64,000 bases of DNA from Rhodospirillaceae bacterium (GTDB lineage: Bacteria > Pseudomonadota > Alphaproteobacteria > Rhodospirillales > Rhodospirillaceae). A program made the translations under genes and the position numbers. The stretch covers positions 248,001 through 312,000 of the forward strand of contig CANJRD010000003.1 of the NCBI GenBank assembly GCA_947476695.1. The letters run 5' to 3'. A model generated the notes under the pieces. That model saw only the letters and a program-made list of their open reading frames with translations, made no database searches and was not told the DNA's origin. This document shows, piece by piece, positions 8,002-17,245 of the stretch; positions within the stretch are counted from its first letter, which is position 1, and every line of letters begins with the position of its first letter.

Positions 8002-9393
8002 TTACAACCCGCTCACGATCTCTTCGGTCATCTTCTTGGCGTCGCCGAACAGCATCATCGTGTTGTCGCGATAGAACAGTTCGTTGTCGACGCCAGCGTA
8101 GCCGGCAGCCATTGAGCGTTTCACGAACAGCACGGTCTTGGCCTTCTCCACGTCCAGGATCGGCATGCCGTAGATCGGGCTCTTCGGGTCCGTCTTCGCG
8201 ACCGGGTTTGTTACATCGTTCGCGCCGATAACGTAGACGGCGTCGGCGGTCGAGAATTCGTGATTGATCTCCTCCAGCTCGAACACTTCGTCATAGGGCA
8301 CATTGGCCTCGGCGAGCAGCACGTTCATGTGGCCGGGCATGCGGCCCGCGACCGGATGGATGGCGTACTTCACGGTCACGCCCTCGGCCTTCAGCTTGTC
8401 GGCCATCTCGCGCAGCGCATGCTGGGCTTGCGCCACCGCCATGCCATAGCCCGGCACGATGATGACCTTGGACGCGTTCTTCATGATGAAGGCCGCATCG
8501 TCGGCTGAGCCCGACTTGTGCGGGCGCGCTTCCTTCTTGCCGCCGGTGGTTGCCGCCCCGGAATCGCCACCGAAGCCGCCCAGGATCACGTTCACGATCG
8601 AACGGTTCATGCCCTTGCACATGATGTAGGACAGAATCGCGCCGGACGAACCCCCCAACGCGCCGACGATGATCAGCAGGCTGTTCTGCAGCGTGAAACC
8701 GATGCCTGCCGCCGCCCAGCCGGAGTAGCTGTTCAGCATCGAGACGACCACGGGCATGTCCGCGCCGCCGATCGGCAGGATCAACAGGAACCCGATCAGG
8801 AAGCTCAACGCGGCGATGGCATAGAAATAGTTCGGGTTCTGATCCAGACAGAACAGAACGATCATCGCCACGATCGCAAGACCAAGGAGCGCGTTCAGGA
8901 CGTGCTGCCCCGGAAACACGAGCGGATTGCCGCTCATCAGTCCTTGCAGCTTCGAGAACGCGATGACCGAGCCGGAGAACGTGATCGCGCCAATGGCCAG
9001 CCCCAGGCTCATCTCCACCAGACTATTGGTCTGGATGTTGCCCGGCGTGCCGATGCCATAGGCCTCCGGCGCGAAGTACGCGCCCATCGCCACGAACACC
9101 GCCGCCAATCCGACAAGGCTATGGAACGCCGCGACCAACTGCGGCAGCGCGGTCATCTCGATCTTCTTGGCGATGAAGTAGCCGATGATTCCGCCGACGA
9201 GTATGCCGGCGATGATAAAGGTGTAGTCCTGAACCACCGGCGACAGCAGAGTCGTGCCGATGGCAATGGCCATGCCGATCATGCCCAGCGTATTGCCGCG
9301 CTGCGCCGTCACCGGGCTCGACAGCCCGCGCAGCGTCAGGATGAAAAAGATGCCGGCGATGATGTAAGCAAAAAGCGTTGCCCCCGTTGCCAT
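8002..9393 (-). CDS. pntB: NAD(P) transhydrogenase subunit beta
   Basis: 463 residues. Carries the beta-subunit membrane helices (domain II) followed by the NADP(H)-binding domain III, recognised by the VIIVPGYGMAVAQAQHALREM stretch, HPVAGRMPGHMNVLLAEANVPYDEV, and GANDVTNPVAKTDPKSPIYGMPILDV. With PntAA and PntAB it forms the inner-membrane proton-translocating transhydrogenase, which uses the proton gradient to make NADPH from NADH. Its start is one base past the end of pntAB, so it is the last gene of a three-gene operon. Confidence 0.97.
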   Translation of the reverse strand: MATGATLFAYIIAGIFFILTLRGLSSPVTAQRGNTLGMIGMAIAIGTTLLSPVVQDYTFIIAGILVGGIIGYFIAKKIEMTALPQLVAAFHSLVGLAAVFVAMGAYFAPEAYGIGTPGNIQTNSLVEMSLGLAIGAITFSGSVIAFSKLQGLMSGNPLVFPGQHVLNALLGLAIVAMIVLFCLDQNPNYFYAIAALSFLIGFLLILPIGGADMPVVVSMLNSYSGWAAAGIGFTLQNSLLIIVGALGGSSGAILSYIMCKGMNRSIVNVILGGFGGDSGAATTGGKKEARPHKSGSADDAAFIMKNASKVIIVPGYGMAVAQAQHALREMADKLKAEGVTVKYAIHPVAGRMPGHMNVLLAEANVPYDEVFELEEINHEFSTADAVYVIGANDVTNPVAKTDPKSPIYGMPILDVEKAKTVLFVKRSMAAGYAGVDNELFYRDNTMMLFGDAKKMTEEIVSGL

Positions 9394-9394
9394 G

Positions 9395-9709
9395 CTATTT
9401 GCCCTTCTTCTTGAACATCGACAGCATGCGCTGCGTCACCAGGAACCCGCCGAAGATGTTCACCGAGGCCAAGGTCACCGCGAGGAAGCCGAGAACCTTT
9501 GAGGGGCCGAACAGTTCCGGACCCGCCGCCAGGATCGCGCCGACGATGATGACGGATGAGACGGCGTTGGTCACCGCCATCAAGGGCGAGTGCAGCGCGG
9601 GCGTGACGCTCCACACCACGTAAAAGCCGACGAATACGGCCAGCACAAAAACGGTGAGCAGATACCAGAAGTCGTTGCCGCCGTGAGCGACCATCGCGAC
9701 CTGTTCCAT
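9395..9709 (-). CDS. pntAB: NAD(P) transhydrogenase subunit alpha part 2 (membrane part)
   Basis: 104 residues with three membrane segments and the conserved TPALHSPLMAVTNAVSSVIIVGA stretch of transhydrogenase domain II. In Alphaproteobacteria the alpha subunit is often split into a soluble piece (PntAA) and this membrane piece, unlike the single enterobacterial PntA. Gene order pntAA-pntAB-pntB with gaps of 10 bp and 1 bp. Confidence 0.96.
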   Translation of the reverse strand: MEQVAMVAHGGNDFWYLLTVFVLAVFVGFYVVWSVTPALHSPLMAVTNAVSSVIIVGAILAAGPELFGPSKVLGFLAVTLASVNIFGGFLVTQRMLSMFKKKGK

Positions 9710-9719
9710 CGTCCCCTCC

Positions 9720-10865
9720 CTAACCTTGCAGACCAGGATGGACGACTTGACCGTCCTTCGTGACCAATGTGCCTTTGATGAGCTCGTCGTCCCAGTTGAC
9801 CTTCAGGTTTCCGCCCTTCTCGATCATGAGCTGAACGAAGTTGAAGATGTTGCGCGCAAAAAGCGCGCTGGCATCGCGGCCCAGCCGTGACGGCAGATTG
9901 CTGTGACCGATGATCGTCACGCCGTTGGCGGTCACCGTGACCTGATCCCTCACGCAACCTTCGACATTGCCGCCGGCTTCGGCCGCGAGATCGACAATCA
10001 CCGAGCCCGACTTCATGCCGGCCACCATCTCGGCGGTGACAAGGCGCGGCGCGGCACGCCCGGGGATCAAGGCGGTCGTGATGACGATGTCGGCCTTGAG
10101 CACCTCGGCGTGCACGGCTTCCGCCTGCTTACGCTTGAAATCCTCGTCCATTTCCTTGGCGTAGCCGCCGGAGGTTTCGGCGGCCTTCATCTTCTCTTCG
10201 TCGACGACGATGAATTTCCCGCCGAGGGATTCCACCTGCTCCTTCGCGGCGTAGCGCACGTCGGTCGCATAGACCACCGCACCCATGCGCTTGGCCGTCG
10301 CGATGGCCTGCAAGCCGGCGACACCGGCGCCGAACACCAGCACGCGCGCCGGCGCGATCGTGCCGGCGGCGGTCATCATCATCGGCATCGCACGGCCGAA
10401 CGTGGCGGCCGCGTCGATCACCGCCTTGTAGCCGGCGAGATTGGATTGTGACGACAGGACGTCCATCGCTTGCGCGCGGCTGATTCGCGGCATCAACTCC
10501 ATCGCGAAGGCGCTGACCCCTTTCTGCGCGAGCGCCTGCATCGCCGGTTTCGACGCCATCGCGGAGAGATGCGCCATCAGCATTGAACCCGGCTTCAACG
10601 CGGCGATCTCGTCGGTGCCTTCGTCGGCCGTCATCGGCCTTTGGATTTTGAATACTATGTCCGCATTCGCGCAGGCTGCAGCGGCCGTGGGCGCGATGGT
10701 CGCGCCGGCGGTCGTGAAATCCTGATCGGACAGACTGGCGCCCGCGCCGGCGCCGGTCTCGACGACGACCTGCGCCCCCAGGGCTATCAGTTTCTTGACG
10801 GTATCGGGCGTAGCCGCGACACGGCTTTCGCCAGGCCGGCGTTCCTTAAGGACTGCTATCTGCAT
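9720..10865 (-). CDS. pntAA: NAD(P) transhydrogenase subunit alpha part 1 (NAD-binding)
   Basis: 381 residues from ATG 10865 (MQIAVLKERRPGESRVAATP), preceded by a GGGGGAG ribosome site. An in-frame upstream start at 10928 would add 21 residues not seen in the family. This is the soluble NAD(H)-binding domain I, related to alanine dehydrogenase; the Rossmann loop VFGAGVAGLQAIATAKRMGAVVYATD and the mobile-loop region ending GYAKEMDEDF are visible. It starts the pnt operon. Confidence 0.96.
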   Translation of the reverse strand: MQIAVLKERRPGESRVAATPDTVKKLIALGAQVVVETGAGAGASLSDQDFTTAGATIAPTAAAACANADIVFKIQRPMTADEGTDEIAALKPGSMLMAHLSAMASKPAMQALAQKGVSAFAMELMPRISRAQAMDVLSSQSNLAGYKAVIDAAATFGRAMPMMMTAAGTIAPARVLVFGAGVAGLQAIATAKRMGAVVYATDVRYAAKEQVESLGGKFIVVDEEKMKAAETSGGYAKEMDEDFKRKQAEAVHAEVLKADIVITTALIPGRAAPRLVTAEMVAGMKSGSVIVDLAAEAGGNVEGCVRDQVTVTANGVTIIGHSNLPSRLGRDASALFARNIFNFVQLMIEKGGNLKVNWDDELIKGTLVTKDGQVVHPGLQG

Positions 10866-11116
10866 CGATGCTCCCCCTACCCCGCGCCGGATAAGCCCGG
10901 CGTTTCGCGAGTGGCCGCGCAACCGCACTGCAGACCGCGTCGTTAGCTATCAAGGAACCGTCGGCCAACCACAGCTTGTACCCATAGAAACAAATTTGAT
11001 GAGACTAGCCAAGGGTTTGGTCCACTTGCCCGGAAAAAGCCGAAATCCTTGGGCCAACTGACGGGACCGGGCTACCCTGATTTTTGCTTGGCCCTTGGAA
11101 CTTCATAGGTAAGAAC

Positions 11117-12007
11117 ATGGGTGTTGGCGTCCGTTACCTGGCCATTTCCTGCGCGCTGATGAGCGCTCTCGGCAGCATGCCCGCAGCGCGGGCGGCCCAG
11201 GAGCAGGATGAACGCCTCATCTATGTGATGCAGTTCGGCGGGCTGACCGTCGCCGATGTGATGATCACCCTCGCCGAGACCCCCGCCAAGTACCAAAGCA
11301 CCATCAAGCTGCGCGCGCGCGGGCTGCTGGCCCGGTTCGCGAGCCTGAATGCCGATCTGGCCGGCGAAGGCAAAGTCGTCGGGGACGGCCTGAAGGTCGT
11401 GCCGGAAACCTACCGCCGCCACTGGTCGACGGAGAAACTCAGCTCCCAGCTCAGCGTCAGCTACGACCCCGTGACCCGCGTGGCCATGTCGACGGAACGG
11501 CTGTTCAATCCCATAACCGGGGAAGCCAAGAGCAACGACGACGCCCCCTGGAACCGTCGCAAGATGGCGATGAAGCCCGTCCCGGAAGACAAGCGCACAA
11601 GCGTTGTCGATCCGATGGCCGCACTGATCGGCGTGCGCCAGTTGATTCGCGGCAGCAGCGGGCAGATCTCCTTCAAGATGCCCATCTACGACGGTAGCCG
11701 CCGCTATGACGTGGTCGGTACGACCGAAGCGCCGCGCGAGGTGACGATCAACGATCAGACGCACCGCGTGATCACGGTTAAAGGCCGCCTCGACCCGGTG
11801 TTCGGCTTCGATGAGTCGCTGCAGGATCGCGTTCACGCAGGCGACGGCAAAATCCTGCTGACCGCCGACGAGCGCCTGTTGCCGGTGCAGATCATGATCG
11901 GCAATTCGCTAGGCGTGGGGGTGATGAACCTCGTAGCCGATTGCCGCCGCGATCCCGCGCCTTGCGAGGCTTTCGGCCAGGAAACGGCGCAAGCCGTGAA
12001 GAACTAA
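11117..12007 (+). CDS. Exported DUF3108 protein
   Basis: 296 residues with a signal peptide (GVGVRYLAISCALMSALGSMPAARA). The mature part resembles DUF3108: LIYVMQFGGLTVADVMITL at the N-terminus, repeated beta-strand pattern, and a C-terminal LTADERLLPVQIMI. These are periplasmic beta-rich proteins of unknown function. ATG 11117 is chosen over an in-frame TTG at 11084 because the signal peptide starts there. It stands alone, divergent from pntAA across 251 bp. Confidence 0.8.
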   Translation: MGVGVRYLAISCALMSALGSMPAARAAQEQDERLIYVMQFGGLTVADVMITLAETPAKYQSTIKLRARGLLARFASLNADLAGEGKVVGDGLKVVPETYRRHWSTEKLSSQLSVSYDPVTRVAMSTERLFNPITGEAKSNDDAPWNRRKMAMKPVPEDKRTSVVDPMAALIGVRQLIRGSSGQISFKMPIYDGSRRYDVVGTTEAPREVTINDQTHRVITVKGRLDPVFGFDESLQDRVHAGDGKILLTADERLLPVQIMIGNSLGVGVMNLVADCRRDPAPCEAFGQETAQAVKN

Positions 12008-12018
12008 GCGCCGCGCCG

Positions 12019-13365
12019 CTAGGTCACCAGTCGATCCAGCTTTACCTTCTTCAAAGCCCCCGCCTGCGTTTTCGCCAGGCTGGAGGCGTCGAAGCCTTCG
12101 ATGGTGTCGTGGAAAAGGCGATACCAGTTCACCTGCGCCTTCAGATGCATGAACACCGAGCCGAGGCCGATGGCGGCACGGTCCATCAGCACGAACTCGC
12201 GCGGCGGCTTCACGCCCCCCAACCGGCGCAACTCGTTATGAACCTTCGCGGCGGTATCGCGCCCGAATTCCGTGGCATTGGTCTCTTCGATCAGCCGCGG
12301 GCGATCTTCCATCAGCGGCGCATAGATAAACGCCGCCCACAGGGTCAGCGCATCGATGGCTTCATTATGCAGGCCGGTGAAGCCCCAGGTCTCATAGGCC
12401 GCAACAGCCAGATCGCGATCCCCGGTCTGCATCGCGCGATACAGATCGATCACACCTTTCACGAACGGCGCACCGAACACCCGGATGGCGCCGAAGTCGA
12501 GCAGATTGATGGTTGAGTCCGCGCGCACGGTGTAATTGCCCAGATGCGGATCGCCGTGGATCACGCCATAGCGGTACAGCGGCACATACCAGGCGCGGAA
12601 CATATTGATGGCGATCTGGTCGCGTGTCGCCTGGTCGGACTCGCGCGCGAAATCGAGCAGCGGGCGGCCCTCAAGCCAGGTCATCGTCAGCAGCCGCTTG
12701 GTCGACAACTCCGGTAACACGTCAGGCACATGCACGCCATCTTCACCGGCCAGCATCAGCCGATACAGCGCGAGGTTCTTGGCCTCGTTGCCATAATCGA
12801 GTTCCTCGCGCAAACGCGCGGCGATCTCGGCATGGATCTCACTGGGATCGATGGCCGGATCGATGCGGCGATAGGCGGCGAAGATCAGCTTCAGCTGCTT
12901 GAGATCGGCTTCGACGGCGGAATCCATCGCCGGGTACTGCAGCTTGCACGCCAGTGCCCGGCCGTCATGACTGACGGCGCGATGCACCTGCCCCAGCGAG
13001 GCCGCGCGCGTGGCCTCGCGCTCGAAGCTCTTGAACTTCTTCTGCCAGCCCTCGCCCAACTCGGCCGTCATGCGGCGATTGACGAAAGCCCAGCCCATCT
13101 GCGGAGCATTGGACTGAAGCTGCGCGAGGTCGCGCGCGTATTCCTTCGGCAGCGCATCCGGGATGGTGGCGAGAATCTGCGCCACTTTCATCAGCGGACC
13201 TTTCAGCCCGCCGAGCGCGAGTTTCAGCGCCTCGGCATTACGCGCCCGATCCGGCTCCTTGCCGAGCACGCGCTCGCCCGCGACGCGCGCGGCGAAACCG
13301 CCGATCCGCGTGCCGACCTGCGCGTAGCGTTTTACGCGACCGCCGAGTGAGTTTTCGTCTGCCAT
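12019..13365 (-). CDS. ABC1/ADCK (UbiB-like) atypical kinase
   Basis: 448 residues. ABC1 kinase-like fold: the family's N-terminal segment appears as GLKGPLMKVAQILATIPDALP (KxGQ-like site changed to KVAQ), the ATP-site Lys in ALACKLQYP, the catalytic loop VIHGDPHLGNY and the metal site LLDFGAIRVFG. Members support ubiquinone synthesis as ATP-driven lipid-handling proteins. No C-terminal UbiB membrane helix is visible, so this is an ADCK paralogue rather than UbiB itself. The gene is convergent with the DUF3108 gene. Confidence 0.87.
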   Translation of the reverse strand: MADENSLGGRVKRYAQVGTRIGGFAARVAGERVLGKEPDRARNAEALKLALGGLKGPLMKVAQILATIPDALPKEYARDLAQLQSNAPQMGWAFVNRRMTAELGEGWQKKFKSFEREATRAASLGQVHRAVSHDGRALACKLQYPAMDSAVEADLKQLKLIFAAYRRIDPAIDPSEIHAEIAARLREELDYGNEAKNLALYRLMLAGEDGVHVPDVLPELSTKRLLTMTWLEGRPLLDFARESDQATRDQIAINMFRAWYVPLYRYGVIHGDPHLGNYTVRADSTINLLDFGAIRVFGAPFVKGVIDLYRAMQTGDRDLAVAAYETWGFTGLHNEAIDALTLWAAFIYAPLMEDRPRLIEETNATEFGRDTAAKVHNELRRLGGVKPPREFVLMDRAAIGLGSVFMHLKAQVNWYRLFHDTIEGFDASSLAKTQAGALKKVKLDRLVT

Positions 13366-13372
13366 ATAAACC

Positions 13373-13463
13373 GTCGTCCTCGGGCTTGACCCGAGGGTCC
13401 AGGGGGGCGAAATGCCATTCGAGCTTTTTAACCCTGAGTCCTCGGGTCAAGCCCGAGGACGAC
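13373..13463. repeat. Inverted pair of a 24-bp palindromic repeat
   Basis: Two perfect inverted copies, 13373-13396 and 13440-13463, 43 bp apart, each with its own internal dyad CTCGGG/CCCGAG. They fill the gap between the ABC1 kinase start and the end of pepF. The 'cctcgggcttgacccgagg' core is a common scattered palindrome in alphaproteobacterial genomes; a paired layout of this type resembles REP/BIME elements. Confidence 0.85.
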
Positions 13464-13474
13464 AGGAAGAAAAC

Positions 13475-15307
13475 TTACGCGACCTTTTCGAGTTCGTCGA
13501 TGAAGTCCGACAGTGTCTTCATGCCGCGCTTCCAGAAGCCGGGATCGGTCGCATCCAATCCGAAGGGCGCCAGCAGTTCCTTGTGACGGAACCGCCCGCC
13601 TGCCGCGAGCATATCGTGATAGCGCGTGACGAAGTCAGGCACAGCGCCGCTTTGGTAAGCGTTGTAGAGCGAGTTCACCAGGCAATCACCGAATGCGTAG
13701 GCATAGACGTAGAACGGCGCATGCAGGAAGTGGCTGATGTAGCTCCAGAACGGCCGATAGTCGTCACCGAACCGGAACGCCGGACCCAGGCTCGTACGCT
13801 GAATTTCCATCCAGATATCGCCAAGCTGTTCGGTCGATAGCTCACCGTTTTTACGCGCATTGTGAACTTGCGTCTCGAAGTCATGGAAGGCGATCTGCCG
13901 CACGACCGTGTTGAGCATGTCCTCGACCTTGCCGGCCAGCAGCGCGCGCCGTTCGGCGGGGCGTTTTTCCGCCGCCAACAGGGCGCGGAACGTCAGCATC
14001 TCGCCGAACACGGAAGCCGTCTCGGCCAGCGTCAACGGCGTGCCGGAGATCAGCTGACCCTGCGGGCCCGCGAGCACTTGGTGAACGCCGTGGCCGAGTT
14101 CATGTGCAAGCGTCATCACGTCGCGCGGACTGCCGAGATAGTTCATCAATATGTAAGGATGCGCCGACGGCACGGTCGGGTGTGAGAACGCGCCAGATGC
14201 TTTACCGGGGCGCGCCGGCACGGCGATCCATCTATCCGTGTGGAAGCGCTCGACGATGTCGGCCAGCGCCGGGGAGAAATCGCGGTAAGCGCCCGTAACC
14301 ATGTCGCGCGCCTCGGCCCAGGGAATCTTGCGATGATCCGCTTGCGGCAGGGGCGCGTTACGATCCCATGTGTCCAGTTTGTCCTTGCCGAGCCATTTGG
14401 CCTTCAGCGCGTAATAGCGATGCGCGGTCTCGGCGTAGCTTTCCTTCACGGCTGATACCAGAGCCTCGACCACCTCGTCCTCGACCAGGTTCGCCTGATT
14501 GCGGGACGACACGGGTCGCGGGTACTTGCGCCACGCGTCCTCGACAGCCTTGTCTTTGGCGAGCACGTTTGTGATGAGCGTGAAGAGTGGCGCCTTCTCG
14601 CCCAAAGCCACACTGACCGCAGCCGCAGCGTCCTTCCGCTTCTGCGCATCCGGCTCCGACAAGCGATGCAGCGCTTCCGTGAGCGTCAATATCTCGCTGC
14701 CGACCGTGCAGCGCATCGATGCCAGCGTCTCGTCGTACAGGCGCACCCAGGTCGTGCGGCCGGTCATGGACTTCTCGAGGAACAGCTTCTCAAGATCGTC
14801 GCTGAGTTCGTGCTCGCGATAGATGCGCAAGTCCCGCACCCAGGGCTCGTAAGCCGCGGCGTCGGGGTGTTTCATTTTTGTGGCAAGCGCCTGGTCGTCG
14901 AGACGGTTGATCTCGAGCGTGAAGAACAAGAGACGTCCGCCCAGATCTGTAAGCTTCTCGACCGTGTCCTGATAGAAGCGCCCCCGCACGGGATCGCTGA
15001 CGTCGCCGGATTGATGCAGCTGGGCATAGCTGCCGATCTTGCCCAGGATCTCGCTGATCCATTCGTAGCGCTTGATGGCGGCGCCGAACGCCGCCGGGGT
15101 CAAATCCGCAACTTTGCCGCGATCGGCCTCGAATTCCGCGATGGCCTTCTCGACCGCCATGAAGTCCGCCGCGAGGTCCGCGCCATCGGGCCCGCTGTAA
15201 AGGTCCGCCAGGTTCCATTCCGGCAACGGGCCGAGGTCGTCCGCATTGCCGCTAGGTGCGTCTTTCGGGGCCATTTTCACCGTTCCGTCTGCCTGCATCG
15301 CGTTCAT
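13475..15307 (-). CDS. pepF: M3-family oligoendopeptidase F
   Basis: 610 residues. Zinc endopeptidase acting on peptides in the cytoplasm. The catalytic motif MTLAHELGHGVHQVLAG (HExxH near residue 402) is followed by the family's ETASVFGEMLTF, which holds the third ligand Glu, and by YVYAYAFGDCLVNSLY near the C-terminus. The start at 15307 (MNAMQADGT) has a GGGCGGGA ribosome site; an upstream in-frame start at 15523 would run into the divergent ligase gene and adds an atypical N-terminus. Divergent from the acyl-CoA ligase. Confidence 0.92.
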   Translation of the reverse strand: MNAMQADGTVKMAPKDAPSGNADDLGPLPEWNLADLYSGPDGADLAADFMAVEKAIAEFEADRGKVADLTPAAFGAAIKRYEWISEILGKIGSYAQLHQSGDVSDPVRGRFYQDTVEKLTDLGGRLLFFTLEINRLDDQALATKMKHPDAAAYEPWVRDLRIYREHELSDDLEKLFLEKSMTGRTTWVRLYDETLASMRCTVGSEILTLTEALHRLSEPDAQKRKDAAAAVSVALGEKAPLFTLITNVLAKDKAVEDAWRKYPRPVSSRNQANLVEDEVVEALVSAVKESYAETAHRYYALKAKWLGKDKLDTWDRNAPLPQADHRKIPWAEARDMVTGAYRDFSPALADIVERFHTDRWIAVPARPGKASGAFSHPTVPSAHPYILMNYLGSPRDVMTLAHELGHGVHQVLAGPQGQLISGTPLTLAETASVFGEMLTFRALLAAEKRPAERRALLAGKVEDMLNTVVRQIAFHDFETQVHNARKNGELSTEQLGDIWMEIQRTSLGPAFRFGDDYRPFWSYISHFLHAPFYVYAYAFGDCLVNSLYNAYQSGAVPDFVTRYHDMLAAGGRFRHKELLAPFGLDATDPGFWKRGMKTLSDFIDELEKVA

Positions 15308-15410
15308 GGTCCCGCCCATATAGGTGGAATTCGGAAGTCCCGCCAACCGGAAACCCGCTGGACAGTCGTGGCTGAATTCAAAACAATGCCGGACCTTAGG
15401 GGAGATGCGC

Positions 15411-17207
15411 GTGGCCGCCGCGACAAATGCAATCGACACCACCACCGTACGCAGCCTGCCGGCCATGTTCTTCGCCCAGGCCGCGCGCATGGGCGACAAG
15501 CCGTTCTTGTGGGTGAAGGTCAACGATGTCTACCAATCGCTGAGCTGGCGCAAAGTCGCCGAGCGGGTCGCGAGCGCGGCTCATGGTCTACGGACCGCCG
15601 GCGTGAAGCCCGGCGACCGCGTTATGCTTGTGGCGGAGAACCGGCCCGACTGGCTGATCGCCGACATCGCGGTGATGAGCATCGGGGGCGTAACAGTCCC
15701 CGCCTACACCACCAACACCGCCGTCAATCATCTGCACATCATCAATGACTCGGGCGCGAGATTCCTGATCGCGTCGACGCCGCAACTCGCACGCTCGCTT
15801 ATGGCCGCCGCCGCCGAAGCGAACCACAGGACGACAATTTATGTGATCGACGATCCAGATCAGATCCACGCGTCGGAAGTGCACCCGTGGCGCGACGTCT
15901 CCGACGCAGGGCCGACCACGGTACCGGCTGAGGTCGAGACACTGAACCGCGGCGATCTATGCTGCATCATCTACACCTCAGGCACCGGCGGCCTGCCGCG
16001 CGGTGTAATGCAAAGCCACGGCAACATCCTGTCCAATTGCCTTGGCGCGACCGACCTGCTCGCTACACTCGACATCGGCGAGGAGGTCTTCCTCTCGTTC
16101 CTGCCTCTGTCGCATGCCTACGAGCACACCGCTGGACAATTCTTCCCAATCGCTTGCGGCGCGCAGATCTATTACGCAGAGCGCGTCGAAACCTTGCCGA
16201 CCAACATGCTCGAAGCGCGGCCGACCATCATGACGGCGGTGCCGCGCCTTTATGATAGTATGCGCCAGCGCATCCTCCAGGGCCTGAAGCGGCAATCGAA
16301 GCTGAAGCAGAAGATGTTCGACTTGGCCCTCACGCTGGGCCGCAAGCGCTATGAGATGCCCGAGCGCATGACCTTGTGGGACAAGGCGCAGGATGCGGTT
16401 GTCGAGAAGCTCGTGCGCGGCAAAATCCGCGACCGCTTCGGCGGACGCCTGAAAGCCTGGGTGTCCGGTGGCGCACCGTTGAACTACGACGTCGGCCTGT
16501 TCTTCGTCGCGCTGGGCGTGCCGCTGTTGCAAGGCTACGGCCAGACGGAGTCCGCGCCGGTCATCAGCGCCAACCCGCCGAAGCGTGTAAAACTTCGCAC
16601 CGTCGGCCCACCACTCAAGGGCGTCGAGGTAAAGATCGCCAGCGACGGCGAGATCCTCGTGCGCGGCGAGCTGGTGATGAAGGGCTACTGGAACGATCCG
16701 GACGGCACGATCGCCGCCATCGACGAGGACGGCTGGCTGCATACCGGCGACATCGGCCATCTGGATGCGGACAACTACATCGAGATCACGGATCGCAAGA
16801 AGGACATCATCGTCAATTCCGGCGGCGACAACGTCTCGCCGCAACGCGTGCAAGGCGGGCTGGAGCTCGAGGAAGGCATCGCGCAGAGCTTTGTCTATGG
16901 CGACAAGAAGCCCTACCTCACCGCCGTGATCGTGCCGGATGCCGAATTCGCCGCGACCTGGGCCGCCGCGCACAACGCCGCATCCGACCTCGGCACGCTC
17001 GCGCTCAATCCCGCATTCCGCGCGGTGATCGGCAAACAAGTCGAACACGCAAACATACCGCTCGGCGCGACGGAGAAAGTGCGGAAGTTCGTGCTGGCGA
17101 CGCAGGCCTTTACCGTCGAGAACGGCCAGATGACGCCGACGATGAAGGTGCGGCGCCACGCGGTGCTGCGCGAGTACCGGGACAAATTGGAAGCGCTGTA
17201 CTCTTAG
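15411..17207 (+). CDS. AMP-forming long-chain acyl-CoA ligase
   Basis: 598 residues. Activates a carboxylic acid, most likely a long-chain fatty acid, as acyl-AMP and then acyl-CoA. Motifs in order: YTSGTGGLPRGVMQSHGN (P-loop, with Gly-Leu-Pro-Arg where TGxPK is usual), FLPLSHAYEH, GYGQTES, DGWLHTGDIG, DRKKDIIVNSGGDNVSP, and the C-terminal MTPTMKVRR with the catalytic Lys. The long insert between P-loop and GYGQTES is typical of the FadD15/FAA1 branch. GTG 15411 lies 6 nt behind GGGGAG; ATG 15405 would be too close to it but cannot be excluded. Confidence 0.9.
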   Translation: MAAATNAIDTTTVRSLPAMFFAQAARMGDKPFLWVKVNDVYQSLSWRKVAERVASAAHGLRTAGVKPGDRVMLVAENRPDWLIADIAVMSIGGVTVPAYTTNTAVNHLHIINDSGARFLIASTPQLARSLMAAAAEANHRTTIYVIDDPDQIHASEVHPWRDVSDAGPTTVPAEVETLNRGDLCCIIYTSGTGGLPRGVMQSHGNILSNCLGATDLLATLDIGEEVFLSFLPLSHAYEHTAGQFFPIACGAQIYYAERVETLPTNMLEARPTIMTAVPRLYDSMRQRILQGLKRQSKLKQKMFDLALTLGRKRYEMPERMTLWDKAQDAVVEKLVRGKIRDRFGGRLKAWVSGGAPLNYDVGLFFVALGVPLLQGYGQTESAPVISANPPKRVKLRTVGPPLKGVEVKIASDGEILVRGELVMKGYWNDPDGTIAAIDEDGWLHTGDIGHLDADNYIEITDRKKDIIVNSGGDNVSPQRVQGGLELEEGIAQSFVYGDKKPYLTAVIVPDAEFAATWAAAHNAASDLGTLALNPAFRAVIGKQVEHANIPLGATEKVRKFVLATQAFTVENGQMTPTMKVRRHAVLREYRDKLEALYS

Positions 17208-17245
17208 AAAGTCTGCGAATCCTAGCTTAGCCGGCGGGCCGCAAA

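Noticed and set aside
10866-10928. Longer N-terminus for PntAA
   Set aside because: Family members start at MQIAVLKERRPGE and a GGGGGAG site is directly ahead of it.
15324-15410. Longer N-terminus of the acyl-CoA ligase from 15324
   Set aside because: No ribosome site at the upstream start; GGGGAG lies at 15399-15404 just before GTG 15411.
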